Source: Mucilaginibacter sp. UR6-11 (lineage in GTDB: Bacteria > Bacteroidota > Bacteroidia > Sphingobacteriales > Sphingobacteriaceae). From it: 64,000 bases of DNA. The notes beneath the pieces were generated by a model. The model was not told the DNA's origin, did not search any database, and saw only the letters and a list, made by a program, of their open reading frames with translations. The stretch is from the NCBI RefSeq assembly GCF_020880695.1, contig NZ_JAJIWO010000003.1, positions 369,131 to 433,130 on the forward strand, given 5' to 3'. The translations under genes and the position numbers were made by a program. Positions within the stretch are counted from its first letter, which is position 1. Every line of letters begins with the position of its first letter. Shown in pieces: positions 60,771 to 64,000 of the stretch.

Positions 60771-62344
60771 GCTTAAAGTTTAAAATAAATATATCACGCG
60801 GCCAAACGCTGGTAATTATTACAATGCTGATAGCTATCTACTACCTGGTATGCGGCATTTACCTCAATAACTTAGGCTACTTTAACCAGGAAACCCTTTT
60901 TTATATTGAAAAGGTTAGGATAATATTTGAGGGCAGGGGTTATAAATTAAAGGTAATTGGCTTAACAGCGCCGGCATTACCCTTTTTTGCCACTTTGCCG
61001 TTTACCATAATCAGTTCGTTACTTGCGCCGGCGATTGCCTCGGCCCTGGGCACGGCTACGCTTTTTTACCTGATGGCCGGCACGCTGGTCAAAAAAACTG
61101 CGGATGACTTTTACCTGCTGCTACTAATCATTTTGTTTTTATTTCATCCGGGGATATTGTATGCAGCCTGCTCGGGCAAATCAATATATATGGTATTGAT
61201 ATTTTTCTATTTGTTTTTTCTCAACATATTTAAGTTTTATACCTCAAATACAACCTTTCATATCTCTATAGCCAGTATATGTTTAGTATTGTTGTTATTC
61301 TGCGATTATAAGTTTATCTGGTTAACGCTGTTTTTTATCCCGCTGATATTTTCAATAGCCTTACAGTCATTAAATCTGGCCGAAAAAGAATCTATTTTCA
61401 GGATGACCCTGAGCTTCAACAGTCCGTCGTTACGTCGAAAGCTCATTAACAAAACCTTTGCATTATACGTCATCTTATTCCTCCTGCCCATAGCAACAAT
61501 CTTCTGCTATAAAATGCTTAACCTGACAAATGCCAATGATGCCGACTACTTTTTAAATAGCCCATACGCTAACTGGAATGTTTTGGCTGAAAGGCTCTCC
61601 TATGAAAAAATTGCGCTTAACCCCGATTTTCAATCGCCTGAAATATCGTTGCTGATCTCGGCCAGGATAGTGATGTTCTGCCCGCTGATATTATTTGCAA
61701 TAACTCTTTTCAGGCGCAATGCTTATCAAATTTTAACCTTGTTAACCCCATTTGCATTTGTAGAATTTTTGCATATCAAATATGACAAGGCCTTTTTGCT
61801 GTACCCATACTACCTTATATTTCTGATACTGGCAGTGCTTTGTTTTATAATAAAGGCGCAGCCAGTTAAAAGGACTATACTGTTTAAATCAGTTTTGAGC
61901 CTAATTATATTAGTGCAACTGTATACCGGCTATTACTTTTTAAATACGTCATTAATTGATGATGAGCGCAATTTCATCACCTTGTTAAAAAACAGGACGG
62001 TTGACGGGCAACAGGACGAGAACCGTGACATGGCAAACTACCTGAACGGTTTACCTGACGGCTCAAAAATATTGATTGATGATGCCGTAGCTTATCCCAT
62101 TGTAGCCTTCACCAATAATGTGGCAGACCTTACACTACCCTACCAGGAAAATTTTTTGAGCGCCATTGAAACACCCGGGCAATACGTAAACTATATCCTT
62201 ATCGCTAACACAAAAAATTTATTGTCCGGCTATACCATATTAAACAGCAAATACAGCCCTGTCATTTATCAAACCGGTAACAATTACGCCACCTTACAAA
62301 AAGCTTACGAGACGGATCACTGGATACTGTATAAGCTTTATTAA
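60767..62344 (+). CDS. Large GT-C-like membrane protein of the polysaccharide operon
   Basis: The 525-residue protein has roughly twelve transmembrane helices (residues 15-395) and a C-terminal soluble domain (about 400-525, FITLLKNRTVDGQ, then YLNGLPDGSKILIDDAVAY). The layout resembles GT-C glycosyltransferases that use lipid-linked sugars, but the first loop (NNLGYFNQETLFYIEKV) lacks the usual Asp-Asp or Asp-Glu pair, so activity is uncertain. Its start overlaps the synthase gene by four bases, tying it firmly to that machine. It could modify, transport or terminate the chain. Confidence 0.65.
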   Translation: MSLKFKINISRGQTLVIITMLIAIYYLVCGIYLNNLGYFNQETLFYIEKVRIIFEGRGYKLKVIGLTAPALPFFATLPFTIISSLLAPAIASALGTATLFYLMAGTLVKKTADDFYLLLLIILFLFHPGILYAACSGKSIYMVLIFFYLFFLNIFKFYTSNTTFHISIASICLVLLLFCDYKFIWLTLFFIPLIFSIALQSLNLAEKESIFRMTLSFNSPSLRRKLINKTFALYVILFLLPIATIFCYKMLNLTNANDADYFLNSPYANWNVLAERLSYEKIALNPDFQSPEISLLISARIVMFCPLILFAITLFRRNAYQILTLLTPFAFVEFLHIKYDKAFLLYPYYLIFLILAVLCFIIKAQPVKRTILFKSVLSLIILVQLYTGYYFLNTSLIDDERNFITLLKNRTVDGQQDENRDMANYLNGLPDGSKILIDDAVAYPIVAFTNNVADLTLPYQENFLSAIETPGQYVNYILIANTKNLLSGYTILNSKYSPVIYQTGNNYATLQKAYETDHWILYKLY

Positions 62345-62427
62345 TATCCATCGGCTGCACGGGGTATAGGCGGTAAACATTTAAAACATTTAACCTAATT
62401 TCCAGTATTGTTTATACATTTATAAAC

Positions 62428-63498
62428 ATGGCAGCAAACAAAAAGCAATCCGAAGAAAAAATAGAATTAACATATGCCGGCAAAGTATGGCAGACTGTAG
62501 GCATAGTAGCTTTGCTGGTAGTAACCATATTAGTGATAAGGGTTGCTTTTGATATCCTGTTGATGGTTTTGGCCGGGGCCCTTATCTCGGTATATTTTCA
62601 TGGCCTGGGTGACATGATACAACGACGAACCAAGCTGAACCGCAAACCCGCCATGATCATATCTATACTAAGCACGGTAATATTACTGGTTGCTTTATTT
62701 TGGTTTATGGGCACTAAGATCCAGGAGCAGGTTGCCGAGCTGAGCAACACACTGCCCCATACAATTAAAAATGCGCAGGTCAAGCTTTCGCAAACTTCCG
62801 CCGGTCAAAAAGTATTGCAGGGTATATCAGGCTTTAACTCACAAAAAATGCTGAATACGGTGCAGGGATTTTTCAGCACCACTTTTGGAGTTTTGGGCGA
62901 TATGTATATTATTTTATTCCTCGGGATATTTTTCACCACCAATCCATCGCTGTATAAGGACGGTATACTGGTATTAGTACCCCATAATAAAAAAGAACTG
63001 GGCAAACATATTATGGACCGCATCAGCCTTTCATTAAAAGGCTGGCTTAAGGGCACCTTATTTTCCATGTTGTTTGTTACGATATTAATAGGTACGGCGT
63101 TAACAATAGTAGGCGTACCAGTAGCCTTAATATTAGCCCTAATAACCGGCTTGTTAGAAATGGTACCCAGTATAGGCTCATTGATAGCCATGATCCCCGG
63201 TGTGCTGCTGGCGCTTACCATAAGTACCAATATGGCTATATTGGTAGCGGTGATCTATATCGTTTCGCAAACTATAGTGGCTAATATTGTTACGCCCATG
63301 ATCCAGAAAAAGATGATCAATTTACCGCCGGCATTAACGTTAATAAGCCAGCTGATAATGGGTACCGTTTCCGGGGCTTTAGGTATTATCCTGGCCGTGC
63401 CGCTACTGGCCATTCTAATTATTTTGGTTGATGAGTTATATGTTAAAAAGATAGCTCATAATGATGATGAAGATTTGGATAAAGGCGTACTGAAATAA
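62428..63498 (+). CDS. AI-2E family transporter
   Basis: The 356-residue protein has seven to eight helices and the AI-2E (PF01594) features: paired N-terminal helices (VGIVALLVVTILVIRVAF and LMVLAGALISVYFHGL), a cytoplasmic or periplasmic helical insert with NTLPHTIKNAQVKLSQTS, and the C-terminal block LITGLLEMVPSIGSLIAMIPG with PLLAILIILVDELYVK. Members export autoinducer-2, act as Na/H antiporters, or have unknown roles. It lies 83 bases after the polysaccharide operon on the same strand; a functional link is not implied by the sequence. Confidence 0.85.
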   Translation: MAANKKQSEEKIELTYAGKVWQTVGIVALLVVTILVIRVAFDILLMVLAGALISVYFHGLGDMIQRRTKLNRKPAMIISILSTVILLVALFWFMGTKIQEQVAELSNTLPHTIKNAQVKLSQTSAGQKVLQGISGFNSQKMLNTVQGFFSTTFGVLGDMYIILFLGIFFTTNPSLYKDGILVLVPHNKKELGKHIMDRISLSLKGWLKGTLFSMLFVTILIGTALTIVGVPVALILALITGLLEMVPSIGSLIAMIPGVLLALTISTNMAILVAVIYIVSQTIVANIVTPMIQKKMINLPPALTLISQLIMGTVSGALGIILAVPLLAILIILVDELYVKKIAHNDDEDLDKGVLK

Positions 63499-63753
63499 CC
63501 AGCTCCTTGCAATAACTCTGTATATTTTTCTTTAGAACCCTTGTTAATCAGATTATGGTTGCATAAGATACTATCAACCGTCTTACCTATAAGATGGATA
63601 CCTGCTGCCGAACCTGATTGCTTATTAAATAACTTCTATTTTAGGACGTGGCTAGGATTCAGCCGGAATGCCGCTTTGCTTTACAAGTCAGCAAGGATTA
63701 TGGATGCTATTGGGTTAACATATGAATATCAGCCAATTAACTCAAGACATCAC

Positions 63754-63903
63754 ACCGGCATAGGGCCCGATACCCGAAAAGAGGCGATTTTTACTACCGG
63801 CATCGGGCGGGATACCCGGAAAAGGGCCGTTTTTACTACCGGCATACAGGCTGATACCCGGGAAACGCTTGTTTTTGCTACCGGCTTAAGGGGCATTACC
63901 GGT
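63754..63903. repeat. Tandem 42-base repeat, about 3.5 copies
   Basis: Three full units (63754-63795, 63796-63837, 63838-63879) and a partial fourth share ACCGGCAT, GATACCCG and GTTTTTACT blocks with substitutions between them. The period is a multiple of three, so all frames through it remain open on both strands. Confidence 0.85.
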
Positions 63904-63952
63904 GTGGCTGAGATGATTATTTCTGCCTGGTTCAGGCCTGGGTTATAAACAA

Positions 63953-63985
63953 AGAAACCCCGTGAACGTGAGTTCACAGGGTTCT
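63953..63985. terminator. Hairpin near the window end
   Basis: GTGAAC and GTTCAC form the inner stem around GTGA, extended by CCC/GGG and GAA/TTC with a bulge. A short TTCTTAT follows on the plus strand. It could end the transporter transcript or a gene entering from outside. Confidence 0.4.
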
Positions 63986-64000
63986 TATAAAATTGGGCAC

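Larger units (their letters stand above)
63499..64000. other. Gene-free end of window with tandem repeat and hairpin
   Basis: No convincing gene is present in these 502 bases. An open frame at 63541-63948 starts with TTG, lacks a ribosome-binding site or recognisable fold and owes its length to an in-frame 42-base repeat. A minus-strand frame over the same repeat is equally open, which argues against both. A hairpin lies at 63953-63985. Confidence 0.55.

Noticed and set aside
62805..63230. Minus-strand open frame of 141 codons inside the AI-2E transporter gene
   Set aside because: Antisense to a conserved membrane protein gene, and no promoter or start context supports it.
63541..63948. Plus-strand frame of 135 codons near the window end
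   Set aside because: TTG start, no recognisable domain, and much of its length comes from a 42-base repeat that keeps both strands open.

Overview
The window is a chromosomal segment of a Bacteroidota bacterium, most likely family Sphingobacteriaceae (Mucilaginibacter or Pedobacter-like). This rests on gene content and family versions: a two-domain OmpA-type porin, a SpoIIE/STAS/RsbW-type switch, a CruF carotenoid hydratase and a short methylmalonyl-CoA mutase large subunit. It also rests on repeated promoter elements of the form TANNTTTG, the Bacteroidota sigma-A -7 box, in front of many genes. No rRNA, tRNA, CRISPR, prophage or insertion sequence was found. The taxon is an inference; no database was consulted.

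Layout. 1-6.2 kb: a partial gene, a lipocalin-like lipoprotein, a GT4 glycosyltransferase, meaB, an M24B aminopeptidase P and a highly expressed OmpA-like porin. 6.1-12.2 kb: a small membrane protein, ridA, recG, an MFS transporter, a PLDc_N peptide and an MsbA-type ABC exporter. 12.2-18.1 kb: the translation block rplM-rpsI-rpsB-tsf, then nagA, pyrH and frr on the minus strand, with a ParE/RelE-type toxin-antitoxin pair inserted on the plus strand between pyrH and frr. 18.3-29.2 kb: an M1 peptidase, DUF1801 protein, tex, MaoC-like hydratase, luciferase-like monooxygenase, an NHL-repeat lipoprotein behind a possible attenuator or small RNA, an acyl-lipid desaturase, an aminotransferase and a small membrane protein. 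29.2-36.8 kb: a partner-switching operon, an NTF2-like protein, dnaA, methylmalonyl-CoA mutase with a membrane-anchored partner, a HesB-type Fe-S carrier and a DUF3347 protein.

36.9-44.5 kb is surface-polysaccharide territory: an AT-rich acyltransferase, an FtsX/MacB-type permease, and a tightly coupled nucleotide-sugar operon ugd-uxs-galE-rmlB-cpsB. 44.5-51.6 kb runs the other way: waaA, an alpha/beta hydrolase, two tandem PlsC-like acyltransferases, a GT2 glycosyltransferase and cruF overlap or nearly overlap as one operon, followed by ispH and hemH. The GT2, acyltransferases and CruF together predict acylated carotenoid glycosides. 51.7-54.2 kb: an aldo/keto reductase, an unknown protein and an acyl-ACP desaturase.

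54.2-63.5 kb is the most interesting region. A secreted GH5 glucanase lies divergent to a histidine kinase, a BcsB-like periplasmic protein, a processive GT2 synthase with an MshEN-type N-terminal domain, and a large GT-C-like membrane protein, then an AI-2E family transporter. This looks like a cellulose-synthase-like exopolysaccharide machine whose N-terminal domain has lost the usual cyclic-di-GMP contact residues. The last 500 bases hold a 42-base tandem repeat and no convincing gene.
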